The position numbers were made by a program, and so were the translations under genes. Shown one piece after another: positions 18,137 through 30,600 of a stretch of 64,000 nt of DNA (within the stretch, counting starts at the first letter, position 1; each line of letters starts with the position of its first letter). The notes beneath the pieces were generated by a model, which saw only the letters and a program-made list of their open reading frames with translations, searched no databases and had not been told where the DNA came from. This stretch comes from GCA-2718035 sp964435285 (GTDB taxonomy: Bacteria > Bacteroidota > Bacteroidia > Flavobacteriales > TMED113): contig CAYSYA010000008.1 of assembly GCA_964435285.1 (NCBI GenBank), positions 34,334 through 98,333 on the forward strand, written 5' to 3'.

Positions 18137-18976
18137 ATGAATAGTTATTTTGAATTGAAAAACATTTACAATAAAGAATTAAGTTTTTTATATTCTGAAA
18201 ATGAAATTAACAGTATTTTAAACATTTTAATTGAATTTGAATTTAAACACAAGCCAATAATTATTAAATTAAATAACTCAATTAATAAAATAAAATTTGA
18301 TAAAGTAGTTTCTCATCTTAAAAAATTAAAATTAGGTTGTCCAATTAATTATATAATAGGTTACAAATTTTTTTTTAATTGTAAAATTAATGTAGATAAA
18401 AGTGTTTTAATTCCGAGACCCGAAACTGAAGAATTAGTTCTTTGGTTACTAAAACATGTAAAAGAAAATCAAAATATTTTAGATTTATGTTCAGGAAGTG
18501 GTTGTATATCTATTGCTATAGCTAAAAATATACAGGCTAATATAACTGCAGTTGATATTTCAAGTGAAGCAATTAATTTATCAAGGAAAAACTCTAAACT
18601 TAATAATACCTCAGTTAAATTTATTTGCTCAGATATTTTTAAGGATAGCTTTGATAATCTAGAAAAACAAAATATTATTGTAAGTAATCCACCTTATATT
18701 TTAAATTCACAAAAAAAAAGTATTCACAAAAATGTTTTAAATTTTGAGCCTCACATTGCTATTTTTGTTGATGACAATGAGCCATTTGTTTTTTATAAAA
18801 GAATAATTGAAATATCAAAAGAAAAATTGTTTAGTAATGGTTTACTTTTTTTAGAAATTAATGATTTTTTTTCAAAAGAGTTGAAAGAATTATTAATTAA
18901 AGAAGGGTTCAAAAATGTAATAATTAAAAAAGATATAAATGACAAACCAAGGTTAATTAAAGCACAATTAATATGA
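18137..18976 (+). CDS. prmC: Release factor glutamine methyltransferase PrmC
   Basis: Methylates the Gln of the GGQ motif in release factors RF1 and RF2. The 279-residue protein has an N-terminal helical recognition domain (about residues 1-85), the IPRPETEELV segment at 92-101, SAM motif LDLCSGSGCISIAIA near 115-129, and the substrate-binding NPPY at 184-187. All key residues are present. It starts 35 bases from ribD on the opposite strand and is followed by ligA after 19 bases. Confidence 0.94.
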   Translation: MNSYFELKNIYNKELSFLYSENEINSILNILIEFEFKHKPIIIKLNNSINKIKFDKVVSHLKKLKLGCPINYIIGYKFFFNCKINVDKSVLIPRPETEELVLWLLKHVKENQNILDLCSGSGCISIAIAKNIQANITAVDISSEAINLSRKNSKLNNTSVKFICSDIFKDSFDNLEKQNIIVSNPPYILNSQKKSIHKNVLNFEPHIAIFVDDNEPFVFYKRIIEISKEKLFSNGLLFLEINDFFSKELKELLIKEGFKNVIIKKDINDKPRLIKAQLI

Positions 18977-18995
18977 TTATATTTACGTTTAATAA

Positions 18996-20990
18996 ATGAA
19001 TCCAGAACAAAAAATAGAATATCTTAGAAAAGAAATACATTTACATAATCATAAATATTATGTTTTAAACAATCCTTCCATTTCTGATTTCGAATTTGAT
19101 TCACTTTATAATGAATTATTAATTTTGGAAGAGCAATTTCCAGAGTATGATGATATAAATTCACCGACTAAGAGAGTAGGAAGTGATATTTTATCTAGTT
19201 TTAACACTTTTCCTCATACCAAACCTATGCTTTCTTTAGGAAACACATATTCTGATGAAGAATTAAATGAATTTGACAAAAGGATAAAAAAATTATCAAA
19301 TAATAAAATTAATTATGTCTGTGAATTAAAATATGATGGTGTTTCTATAAGTCTTGAGTATAAAAATGGTTTTTTAGTTCAAGCATTAACCAGAGGTGAT
19401 GGGGTTAAAGGAGATGATGTTACCAATAACGTTAAAACAATTAAAAGTATTCCATTAAAACTTCAAGGGGACTTTCCAAATCATTTTTTTATAAGAGGTG
19501 AAATTTTTATGAATATTAAAACTTTTTTAGACTTAAATGAAAATAGAAAAAAAAATAACTTGCCTCTTTTTTCTAATCCACGAAATACAGCTTCTGGTTC
19601 AATTAAAATGCAAAAAAGTAGTGAAGTTGCTAAAAGAAAATTAGACTGCTATTTATATTATTTAATTGGAGATAATTTACCTTATGACTCCCATTATGAC
19701 AATTTACAAAAAGCTAAAGAGTGGGGTTTTAAAATACCCTCAGAAATTTCGTTAAAAAATGATATCAGCGAAGTAATTTCCTACACTCAAGAATGGGATC
19801 TAAAGAGAAAAGAATTGCCATTTGAAATTGATGGAATAGTTATTAAAGTTAATTCTTTAAGCCAACAAAATTTTATGGGATTTACCTCTAAATTTCCACG
19901 TTGGGCCATTGCTTATAAATTCAAAGCTCAACAAGTAGAGACAATTTTAGAATCTGTTTCCTATCAAGTGGGTAGGACTGGGGCTATAACTCCAGTGGCA
20001 AATTTAAAGCCTGTAAATATTGGTGGTACAGTTGTTAAAAGAGCTTCATTACATAACGCTGATCAAATCACAAAATTGGACATAAAAATTGGAGATTATG
20101 TTTATATAGAGAAAGGGGGAGAAATTATTCCTAAAATTGTAGGAGTCAATAAATCAAAAAGAAATTTAAACTCTGATAATAAACTATATTTTATTGGTAA
20201 TTGTCCAGAGTGCAATTCAGTTTTAGAAAGAAATGATGGAGAAGCGCAACATTATTGTATGAATCATAATTCATGTCCCCCTCAAATAAAAGGAAAAATA
20301 GAACACTTTGTAAGTAGAAAAGCAATGAATATTGATAGTATTGGAAAGAAGCAGATTGAAAAATTATACAACAATGGTATTTTAAAACAAATTACTGACT
20401 TGTATAAATTAAACAAAAATAGTTTACTTGAGCTGAGGGGTTTTGAAGAAACTTCAGTAGATAAATTATTATATGCTATTGAAGAATCAAAAAAAATTAA
20501 GTTTGAAAAAGTTTTATTTGCTTTAGGTATTAGGTTTATTGGTGAAACTGTTGCAAAAACAATTGTGAAACATTTTAAATCAATTGATAAGGTGATTAAC
20601 TCAACCTATGAAGATTTTATTTTAGTTGATGAGATAGGAGAAAAAATAGCTAATAGTTTAGTTGATTACTTTAGAGATGAAAATAATTTATTTTTAATAA
20701 ATGAACTTAAAGTTTATGGTCTTCAATTTGAAAGTAAAAATGAATTAGAAAATTCATCGAATATTTTACAAGACAAGATTTTTGTTGTTTCAGGTGTTTT
20801 TGTAAAAAAGAGTAGAAACGAAATAAAAGATTTGATTGAGCTAAATGGTGGTAAAATATCATCTTCAATTTCATCTAAAACAAGTTTTGTGGTTGCGGGT
20901 CAAAATATGGGGCCTAAAAAAAAAGATTTAGCAAACAAATTATCCATAAAATTGATTTCCGAAGATGAATTTCTATCAATGATTTATTAA
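18996..20990 (+). CDS. ligA: NAD-dependent DNA ligase LigA
   Basis: Seals nicks in replication and repair using NAD. The 664-residue length is standard. The adenylation domain has the catalytic Lys in ELKYDGVS (K112) and RGEIFM. The OB fold contains YQVGRTGAITPVANLKPV. A four-Cys zinc finger runs from CPEC through HYCMNHNSC. Helix-hairpin-helix repeats follow (GFEETSVDKLL, GIRFIGETVAKTI), then a C-terminal BRCT domain (FVVSGVF through ISEDEFLSMI). It lies between prmC and a DUF6913-like gene with short spacers. Confidence 0.97.
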   Translation: MNPEQKIEYLRKEIHLHNHKYYVLNNPSISDFEFDSLYNELLILEEQFPEYDDINSPTKRVGSDILSSFNTFPHTKPMLSLGNTYSDEELNEFDKRIKKLSNNKINYVCELKYDGVSISLEYKNGFLVQALTRGDGVKGDDVTNNVKTIKSIPLKLQGDFPNHFFIRGEIFMNIKTFLDLNENRKKNNLPLFSNPRNTASGSIKMQKSSEVAKRKLDCYLYYLIGDNLPYDSHYDNLQKAKEWGFKIPSEISLKNDISEVISYTQEWDLKRKELPFEIDGIVIKVNSLSQQNFMGFTSKFPRWAIAYKFKAQQVETILESVSYQVGRTGAITPVANLKPVNIGGTVVKRASLHNADQITKLDIKIGDYVYIEKGGEIIPKIVGVNKSKRNLNSDNKLYFIGNCPECNSVLERNDGEAQHYCMNHNSCPPQIKGKIEHFVSRKAMNIDSIGKKQIEKLYNNGILKQITDLYKLNKNSLLELRGFEETSVDKLLYAIEESKKIKFEKVLFALGIRFIGETVAKTIVKHFKSIDKVINSTYEDFILVDEIGEKIANSLVDYFRDENNLFLINELKVYGLQFESKNELENSSNILQDKIFVVSGVFVKKSRNEIKDLIELNGGKISSSISSKTSFVVAGQNMGPKKKDLANKLSIKLISEDEFLSMIY

Positions 20991-21006
20991 ATTGTAACAA
21001 AATTCT

Positions 21007-21555
21007 ATGTTAATGAAAAAAACTATTCAATCTTTTTTTTTAAAACAAGCTATTAGAAATTTTGTTATTAATAAAAAAAATATAAATCATAAGTTTTTTT
21101 TTAATTATGATAGAACTAAAAAAATAGGAATAATATTTAACGGTAGAGAAAGAAAAAATATTGATTTAACTCGGCAATTAATTGATTACTTTAAAGAAAA
21201 GAATATTTCGTGCGAAGCTTTAGGTTTTGTTAATGATACAAGAATGAGAGAATTTAATTTAGCAAGTTTAAACATGGATTATTTTAATTTAAAAGATTGT
21301 AATTTTTTTGGTTTTCCAAAAGTTGATAAAGTAATTAACTTTAACTCTAAAAAATTTGATATTCTTATAAATATCTCAGATGAAAAAAATTTAATATATG
21401 ATTATATTATCTCAAAATCTCTTGCAAAGTTTAGAGTAGGTAAAGGCGATTGTGAATTATATGACTTACTAATTAATACTAAGAGTGGTGACAGTAAAGA
21501 TTTTGTTTCTGAGGTTATTTTTTATTTAGATTTAATAAGTAAAAACAATCAGTAA
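21007..21555 (+). CDS. DUF6913-like hypothetical protein
   Basis: A 182-residue protein without signal peptide. An initial basic helix (KKTIQSFFLKQAIRNF) is followed by an alpha/beta pattern: KKIGIIFNG strand, IDLTRQLIDYFKEKN helix, FDILINISDEKN and SKSLAKFRVG. This order matches the Bacteroidota-only DUF6913 proteins as I remember them; no catalytic motif is visible. Two start codons two residues apart (21007 and 21013) are possible. It follows ligA after 16 bases and is probably in its operon. Confidence 0.6.
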   Translation: MLMKKTIQSFFLKQAIRNFVINKKNINHKFFFNYDRTKKIGIIFNGRERKNIDLTRQLIDYFKEKNISCEALGFVNDTRMREFNLASLNMDYFNLKDCNFFGFPKVDKVINFNSKKFDILINISDEKNLIYDYIISKSLAKFRVGKGDCELYDLLINTKSGDSKDFVSEVIFYLDLISKNNQ

Positions 21556-21620
21556 AATTAATTAGTTTATCTATTAACATATTTGTTAACTACAACTGTT
21601 AAATTCTTTTGAATAGATTG

Positions 21621-21648
21621 TTGATAATTTGCTTTATTTTGTATCTTG
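21621..21648 (+). promoter_or_regulatory. Probable promoter of the adhesin locus
   Basis: TTG at 21621-21623 and TATCTTG at 21642-21648 roughly fit the Bacteroidota -33 TTG and -7 TAnnTTTG elements at plausible spacing. A leader of about 35 bases to the ATG at 21690 would follow. The -7 box is imperfect. Confidence 0.35.
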
Positions 21649-21689
21649 CAAAATTAGCTTTAAATGACAAAATTTAACAGATAGTCCAT

Positions 21690-24600
21690 ATGATTTTAAA
21701 ATCAAAAATACATCATTTACTTTTTACAGTATTTTTTTTATTTTCTTTTTTGGGGACTTTGCACTCACAAAATACTATTGATTTTAACTTAAATTATATT
21801 GATTACTCAGGAGCTGTAACTGGTAATGTTGGTGAAAATATTAGTATCCCTGTACAAGCTATTTTTTATCAAGAAGAAGGAAGATGCGAAGGTGCTTTTG
21901 GTCCATGTTCTGCTTTTTTGATAAACTCTTTGGACCCTACAATAGATGTTGATTTTACAATCAGAGAACTTCAAGATGTACAATTTGAAGCTTTTGGAGG
22001 TGGAAATCTAAACAATGATTTCTCAGGAAATGGTTCTATTGGTTTTGAAGATTTGTTAACTGAATTTGAAATTTGGCCTCCTGACTCTAGTATAACTAAT
22101 TGTGAATATACTCCTGTTCCAGGATCTAATTCTTTCATTGCATCAAATATTTGTGCTGATGATGTTGATAACATAACTAATAGTATTGGTCAATTTGTTG
22201 TTGAAATGGTTGCAACCTTTCCAACTGAATGTGATGACGCCCCTTCTGATGGAATAAATGATAATCAAGCTTTCTGGTTTCTACAGTTTAATTTATTTTT
22301 TCCTGAAGAAATATCAATTTCAAGTACTTCTTCTAATTCTTGTGGTTTTAATACTTCATGTAATGGTTCTAATGATGGTGAAATTACGGCAATTGTTTCT
22401 GGTGGTGTTCCCCCTTACAATTATGAATGGACTGATGAGAGTGGTAATATCATTTCTAATACTCAAACCGCATCAAATTTGAGTGTTGGTTTTTACACTG
22501 TTACCGTTACTGATGACAGTGACAATTTTATTTTTGATTCTAACGGAGATGGAGAAGGTATTACTTGTTCAGAAACTTTTGAGGTAACTGAACCTGACCA
22601 AATACTAATTAGTTTGTCTTCATTTGAAGAAGATATTTCTAATTTAGAACTTGATTGTTTTGGTGATACTGATGGTTCTATATTTGTTGATGTTTCAGGA
22701 GGGTGTGCTCCATATAACTATTCTTGGTCTAATGGATTAAGCTCTGAAGACATTGAAGGTCTTTCAGTTGGTTCATATACTTTAATTGTTACTGATTCAA
22801 ATAATTGTTCAGTTGAATTTACTCAAGAAATTACTGAGCCATCTGGTATTATTATTTCAAAAAACATTGAAAATTCTATAGATAGTGACGGTTGTAATAA
22901 TTTAGGTTCTATAGACATCGATGTATCTGGTGGAACGCCATTCAATGGTTCTAGTCCCTATTTATATGAATGGAGTGTTGATTCAGACGGAAATGGTTCA
23001 CCTGATATAGTAATTAGTAATGATGAAGATATTAATGGTTTATCAGCAGATACTTACTTTATCACTGTAACTGATGCATTAGGTTGTCAAGAAACAAATG
23101 TCTTTACAATTACATGGCCTGGACCATTTGCAGTTGTAATTGAAGAGACATCAAATTTAGAATTAAGTTGTTTTGGTGACTGTGATGGAATAATAAATAT
23201 TTCAGCATCTGGTGGAAGTGGAGATTATTTATATTCTTGGTCATCATTGAGCGGTGGAGAAGTACCATTGGACCAAATCAATAACCAAAATTTAACAAAT
23301 TTATGTTCTGGTGAGTATTCAATAACAATAACTGATAATTTTTTTCCTGATTGTACCTGGAATGAGCAAATAGTTATTACTGAACCAGATCAGGAGCTAA
23401 TTATTAGCGATATTGATGGTATAATAAATCTAGATTGTTTTGAGGATTGCGATGGCGAATTGGATATAACAGTTCAAGGGGGTACAGAGCCATATTCATT
23501 TTCATGGAGTAATGGTGAAACAACTGAAGATATAAATAATTTATGTTCTGGTACATATACCATTACTGTAACTGATTTTAATGGTTGTGAAACCTTAACA
23601 TCTGTTGATATTAATCAACCTGACAATCCTTTATTTTTAACCTCTAATTCAATTGATAATACTTGTTTTAATGATTGTTTAGCTTTTATTGATATAGAAT
23701 TAAGTGGTGGAACTCCTCCATATATTTATTCATGGCAAGGTCCTGATGGTTTTTCTTCAACTGATGAAAATTTAAGTAATTTGTGTTCTGGTATTTACTC
23801 TTTAACTGTTTTAGATCAAAATAATTGTTTAATTGAAGATTCATTTGAAATTCTTGAACCAGAAGAACTACAAGTTACAATTGAAATTTCAGAAAATAAT
23901 GGTTTTAATATTTCTTGTTTTGGGGGTTCTGACGGTACTGTAAACTTGACTCCTTCTGGTGGTAGCGGTTCTTATGATATTTTATGGTCAACTGGTCAAA
24001 CAACAGAAGATTTAGTGGGTCTAACTGCTGGTTCGTATGATGTTTCAATAACAGATCAAAATAATGAGAACTGTTTTATAGTTGAAACTATAATATTAAA
24101 CGAGCCATCAGAAATTCAAGTGTCATTAACTTCTAGTGATTTAACATGTTTTGAAATTTGTGATGGTTCAATATCTTCCTCCGTCCTTGGTGGTATCTCA
24201 GAATTTACTTATGAATGGACAGGTCCTAATGGTTTTGTTAGTAATGAACAAAACTTATCTAACTTATGTGCAGGAATTTATAATTTAAATGTTTTAGATG
24301 ACAACAATTGTATTCAATCTAGTTCAATTGAAATCTTTCAACCTGAGATTTTAACATCAAATATTAATATTATCCCACCTGCATGTTCAGGTTACCCTGC
24401 TTGTGTAACTATAGATTCTTTTGGTGGAACGGGAGATAATTACACATATACTTTTTATGAGGATGCAGGAAATCAAGGTCCATTAGATAACTGTACACCT
24501 GAACCTGAAGATATTTTATTAGAACCCTCCATTTCTGATGGTTGTTTTAATTTAGTTTCAGGTGATTATTTTGTAATTACTACAGACGAAAATGATTGTT

Positions 24601-27600
24601 GTATTGTTAATTCTTTTTCTATTTCTCCTGCCGCTGATGTGAGTGTCGATATTAATGAAGTTCCAGATTGTTATCCAAATGATAGCTACTTGATATTATC
24701 AGGTTGGACTCCACCACTTGAAACTTATACAGTTGTTATTTTTGATAATGATACAGATAATGATGGTTTATCAAATATAAACTCGAATAATAATCCTTTA
24801 GATGAAGACATAGATAATATTGACGGTTTAAATATAAATGATGATGATATAGATGGTGATGGTATTCCAAATATTGATGATTATATTGACTTAGATGGAA
24901 ATGGAGTATTTAATTTGGGGGATGTGAATACACAGTATTTATTTAGTAATCCTCCAATGTATGATTTTGTATACGATCAACAAGCAGATATAAATTGTGG
25001 TGATTTTTTAGGTGGTGTTTGGGATGGTAATGGAAGTGGACCAGGTACATGTAATGAATTTCCACTTGTTTATGATGGTGGTTCAACTGTTGTACTTATT
25101 ATTGCAGAAAATGGTTGTTTCAATTTTCAAGTTGTTTCTAATGATAATGATATTTATTTGCCAATTGGAACATCTAATGAGATAAATTCCCCAAGTTGTT
25201 ATGGAGAAACAAATGATATAACGTTTATAAATAATGATATAGACGAAGACGGTATACTCAATGATAATGATGAAGATATTGATGGTGATGGTATATTAAA
25301 TATTGACGATAATGATATAAATGGAGATGGATGTTTAGATGATGGAACTTATACAAATGAACAATGTGAAACTTGTGGTTGTAGTGGGTCTATTCTAATT
25401 AATATTCTTGAAGATGAAGATTATGTAGCACCATATACAGTTTATGTTTCCTCCCAGGTTTATGATCAAGAAAATAATTTAATTTTTGAGAGTCAAAATA
25501 GTGATTCAGATTTATTTGATTTAGATGATAGTTATACTTGGTTTAATCTTGGTGATCCTGATGATGATAATGATGGATTATTTGATTATGAAGATCTTTT
25601 TCCTTTTGACTTTGATAACGATGGGGTAGATGACTGCACTGGCCCTATTTTTGATTGTGATAACGACGGCATACTTAATAATGATGATCCTGATATGGAT
25701 AATGATGGTTTGTTAAATGAGGACGATGATTTATTTAGTATTTCTAATTTAATTAATAATAATTTTATTAGTGTATATGATTTAGATAATGGAATTTCAA
25801 CAAATGATTCAGATGGTAATGGTATTATAGATCAATTAATAATTAATAATCTATGTGTAGGTGAATATATTTATGTTGTTCAAGATAGTAACGGTTGTGA
25901 ATCAAATCCTGTGATATTTCAAATTGAAGAGGTTGATGATTTGGTTGTTGATGTGAATACTGGACAAGAACCACCTATATTATGTTTTGGTGAATGTAAT
26001 GGATTTATTGATATTTCCGTTTCTGGAGGAACTGCTCCATATTCATTTTTATGGTCTAACGGAGAAACTACTGAGGATTTATCTGATTTATGCCCTGGTT
26101 TTTATAGCGTTACTATTACAGATTCCAACGGTTGTTGTGAAATAATAGAGAGAACTATTGAAGAAGTTCCAGAAATTGAAATTTTAATTGACTCATTTAC
26201 TGAAAACTTAGATTGTTTTGGAGATTGTAATGGACAAATAAACATAGATGTATCTGGAGGTAATCAACCATATTCCTTTTTTTGGTTTGGTCCTGATGGA
26301 TTTTTTAGTAACGATGAAGATTTAACAGACTTATGTGCGGGTACTTACACGCTTGAAGTCATTGACTCAACAATTGGTCTTGATGGAAATGGATGTGTTT
26401 CATCTATTGAAGTAGAAATTAATGAACCTGAAGAACTAACTGCTTTATTTGATGTAACTGGTTCTTGTTTTAACGAGCCTGATGGTTCAATAAATATGAC
26501 TATTTCAGGTGGAAGTCCTGGATATGATGTGCTTTGGTCAAATGGTGAAACCAGTGAAGATTTAAACAATTTAAGTACTGGCAGTTACACTGTTACTATT
26601 ACTGATCAAAACTTATGTACATATACAAATACAATAGATATTAATCAATCTGATCAAATAGTTATAACTGAATTACACTCTGATTTTGATGGTTTTGGTG
26701 TCTCATGTAATGGTTCATCTGATGGTTTTATTGACGTTTCTGTTTCAGGGGGGGGAGGTATATTTAGTTATGATTGGTCTAATGGTGCTATAACTGAGGA
26801 TTTAAATAATATTTCCGCAGGAATTTATTCTTTGATAGTTACAGATCAAAATGGGTGTACAGAAACCATTGAGGTTGAATTAACAGAACCTGAAGGAATT
26901 GATATTACTTATACAAGTTCAGATTATAATGGTTTTGGTGTTTCATGTAACGGTTTATCTGATGGTTTTATTAATATTACAGTAAACGGAGGTACAGGAT
27001 TTTACAACTATACTTGGACTTCAACAAATGGTTTTTCCAGTAATGATGAAGATATATCAAATTTAACAGCAGGTACTTATTTTCTTACAGTTTCTGATGA
27101 AAATGATTGCTCAATTGAAATTGAAGTGGAAATAACTGAACCAGATGAATTAAGTGTTTCTGTTTCTCTTATTCAAAATATTCAATGTAATTATTGTGAA
27201 GAATCTGGTAGTGTGCTTTCAGGAAACGATGAAGGTAGAATATCAATATCTATTTCTGGAGAGGTGGGTGATTACTCCTATGATGTTTTTGATAATAATG
27301 GTTTAGTTATTTCTGGCACCACAGAGGGAAATACTATTTTTGAAACATCAGAACCTGGTGAATATTACTTTGTTGTTACTGATTTTAATAATTGTAATAC
27401 TATAACAACTGAAACTATAAATATTACTCAACCTGAACAACTTTGTATTGATGATGTTTTAATCAACAATTCTAGTTGTTTTAGTTTTTTATTTAATGAT
27501 GCAAGTATTGAATTAAATGTCTCTGGTGGTACACCACCATATTCTTTTGATTGGTCTTCAAATGTTCCTGGTCCTGGTATCCCGAACTCTTCACTAATTG

Positions 27601-30600
27601 ATAATTTATCAGCTGGTACCTATAGTGTAATAATAACAGATTCAAACAATTGTGAGATAATTTCAGAGTCCTATGATATTACTGAACCTGACCCATTAAG
27701 TCTATCTATATGCTCTGATGCTTTTGTTTGTTGTGATGGAAATAATGGAACAATCGTTGCTACAGCTTCAGGCGGTGACCCAAATTATACTTATACTTTA
27801 TTTAATTCTTCTGTAAATCCACCGATTATAATAGGATTTAATCAAGTTGGTTTATTTAATGGTTTACAGTCTGGTGAATATTTAGTAGTTGTAACAGATA
27901 GTAGTTGGTCAGAAGAATTATCAGAAATTGATCCAAATGCTTGTTCTATTTCAGAAACAATTATAATTAATGAATCGTGTCCTGTTATTGAAGTGGTTAA
28001 CCAAGAAGATGCTGGATGTAGCGAAGAAGCAAATTTATTCTTTGATATTTCAGGGGGGGTGTTACCTTACTTCATTTATGTTGATGGTATAGAAACAGAT
28101 ACTCTTTACGAAAACTCATCAAATTATTTAATTCCTCTAACATCAGGAAGTCATGATATATATATTACTGATTCAAATATTGATATTTTAAATGCATGTG
28201 ACACCATAAATAATTCGTGTTTATCAGAAACAATCAATGTTAATGTTGATATAATTGATGCTGTATATGAAATTGATGAAATTATTATTAACCAACCACT
28301 ATGTCCAGGTGACGATGGTACCATGACTATTTTAGCATCAGGATCACAACCACCAATTGGTGAACAGGCTAATTTTGAATTTGGTGTTGATACTAACAAT
28401 GATGGCATTCTTTCTTTGTTTGAAGTACAAGCCGCTTATTTTAGTGATTATGTAGAGGAAAATGAATTTGGTTCAAATTATTTGTTTACTGTTCCATATA
28501 TTTCTTCAGGTGAATATTTATTTAATTCTTTTGAATATTTTGATTGTTCTGAGTCAGGTTCCTTTACAATTAATGAGGTTAATGATATTGATTTTGAAAA
28601 TTTCTTCGTCTCTGTTGATGCTGTATGTTATAACGCTTCAGGAAGTGCATATGTCAGTCTACAAGATATTGAAGGAGGAACACCTCCATTTGACGTAAAT
28701 TGGTTTTTAATTGACCCTGATTTTGGAACTTTGATTGAAGATCCTAACGGTAATGGAAATGGAAATTCTCTTTATGCTGGAAATTATATCGTTCAGATTA
28801 CTGATGGAAATGATTGTTCATATGAACATAACTTTACTATTAATCAGCCAGAGGAGGAGCTATTAGCCAATTTGGAAGTATATGATCCAATTTGCTACAA
28901 TAACAATTCTTGTTCAGGTTCTGTAACATCTTATTCTACAGGAGGACAAGGAAATAATTATACTTACACTTGGTTTGATTCAAACAATAATATAATTATT
29001 AGTGGTGGTATAAACAGTTTAAATAATTTATGTACAGGGGATTACTCTGTTGAAATTTCTGATGGAGTTTGTAATCCAATTATTCAAAATTTCTCAATAA
29101 CAGAACCAAATGAAATAAATGTAAATATTACAACTGAATTATTATGTAACGGAGATATGGTAGTTTTACCTGATAATCCAAATATTCCAAATTTAACAGT
29201 CAATACAACAATAAATTCTTCAGTTGAGCCTATTTCAATATATTGGTTTAACAATACTGTACCAAATACAAATACTCCAATTTTAATTGAAGATTCTTTT
29301 GGAAATATTAATTTAAATACTAATGCGTTAGATATTGACGGAGATGGTGTTTTAAATGTATTAGATCCAGATTTAGACGGAGATGGTTTAAATAATAATA
29401 ATTTTATACAGAACCCAAACACTAACGAAGATATAGACCCATTAGGATACGGAAACGGTAATTGGTGGCCCTACTTATCTTCAAATAATTTAGATTCAAA
29501 TATATCTGATAATGGTTATTCAATTTCTCCTGTAGATGGTTTATATGCTGGTAGTTACTATTTATATATAATTGATTCTAACGGTTGTTTTTCGGAAATG
29601 ATATATAATATCGAAGAACCTGATCCATTAACTGTTTCTTGGAATGAATCTGACATTGATACATTAATCGAATGTTATGGAGCAAACAACGGTTCTATTG
29701 GTATAATAATTGAGGGAGGTACACCTATTGATGATGATTCATGGCCATTTCCTTATTATTATACAACGTGGATAAATACTGAAACTACTTCTTCTTTTTC
29801 AACTCAAGAAATTTCAATTGACACTTTAGGTCCAGGTACTTATGTAATTGAAATAGAGGATGCTAATGGTTGCACAACTCAAACTGAAGAAATCATAATA
29901 GCTGAATCCGATCCTTTAGTTATTTCAGAAGTTAATGTCTCTGACTATAATAATTTTGGAATTTCTTGTTTCGGAGCTAATGATGGTGCAATTCAGGTTT
30001 TTGTTCAAGGAGGAATAGGTCCCTATGTCTATAATTGGACTGGACCAAATGGATTTAATTCTAATTCCTCATTTTTATCAAATTTAGGACCGGGTACATA
30101 TAATTTAACAGTAACATCTAATTTACCTCAAGCTTCATTAGGAGATGGTTGCGTACAATATTTAGAAATTGAAATTACTGAACCACAAGAAATTTTAATT
30201 TCTGAAACTCATTCTGATTATAATGGCTTTGGTGTTTCTTGTAATGAGGGGACAATTGGTTTAGAAAACCCTTGTGATGGATTTATTAATATTGATGTCG
30301 TTGGAGGAGTACCTCCATATTCTTATCAATGGTCTGGAGATTCATTTAGTACCAATCAAGATTTATCCTCTATATGTTCTGGTTCTTACACATTAACAGT
30401 AATTGATTCTAATAACTGTGAAGAAAATATTACTATTGAATTAACAGAACCTGATAATATTACATTTAATCAAAGTATAGGTCTTGATGTAACACCAGCA
30501 AGTTGTAAAAATGGAAATAATTCAGATGGTATAATTTCATTAAATATTGATTATATACAAGGTGGAGTACCCCCTTATAGTATAACTTTATTAGAAACAG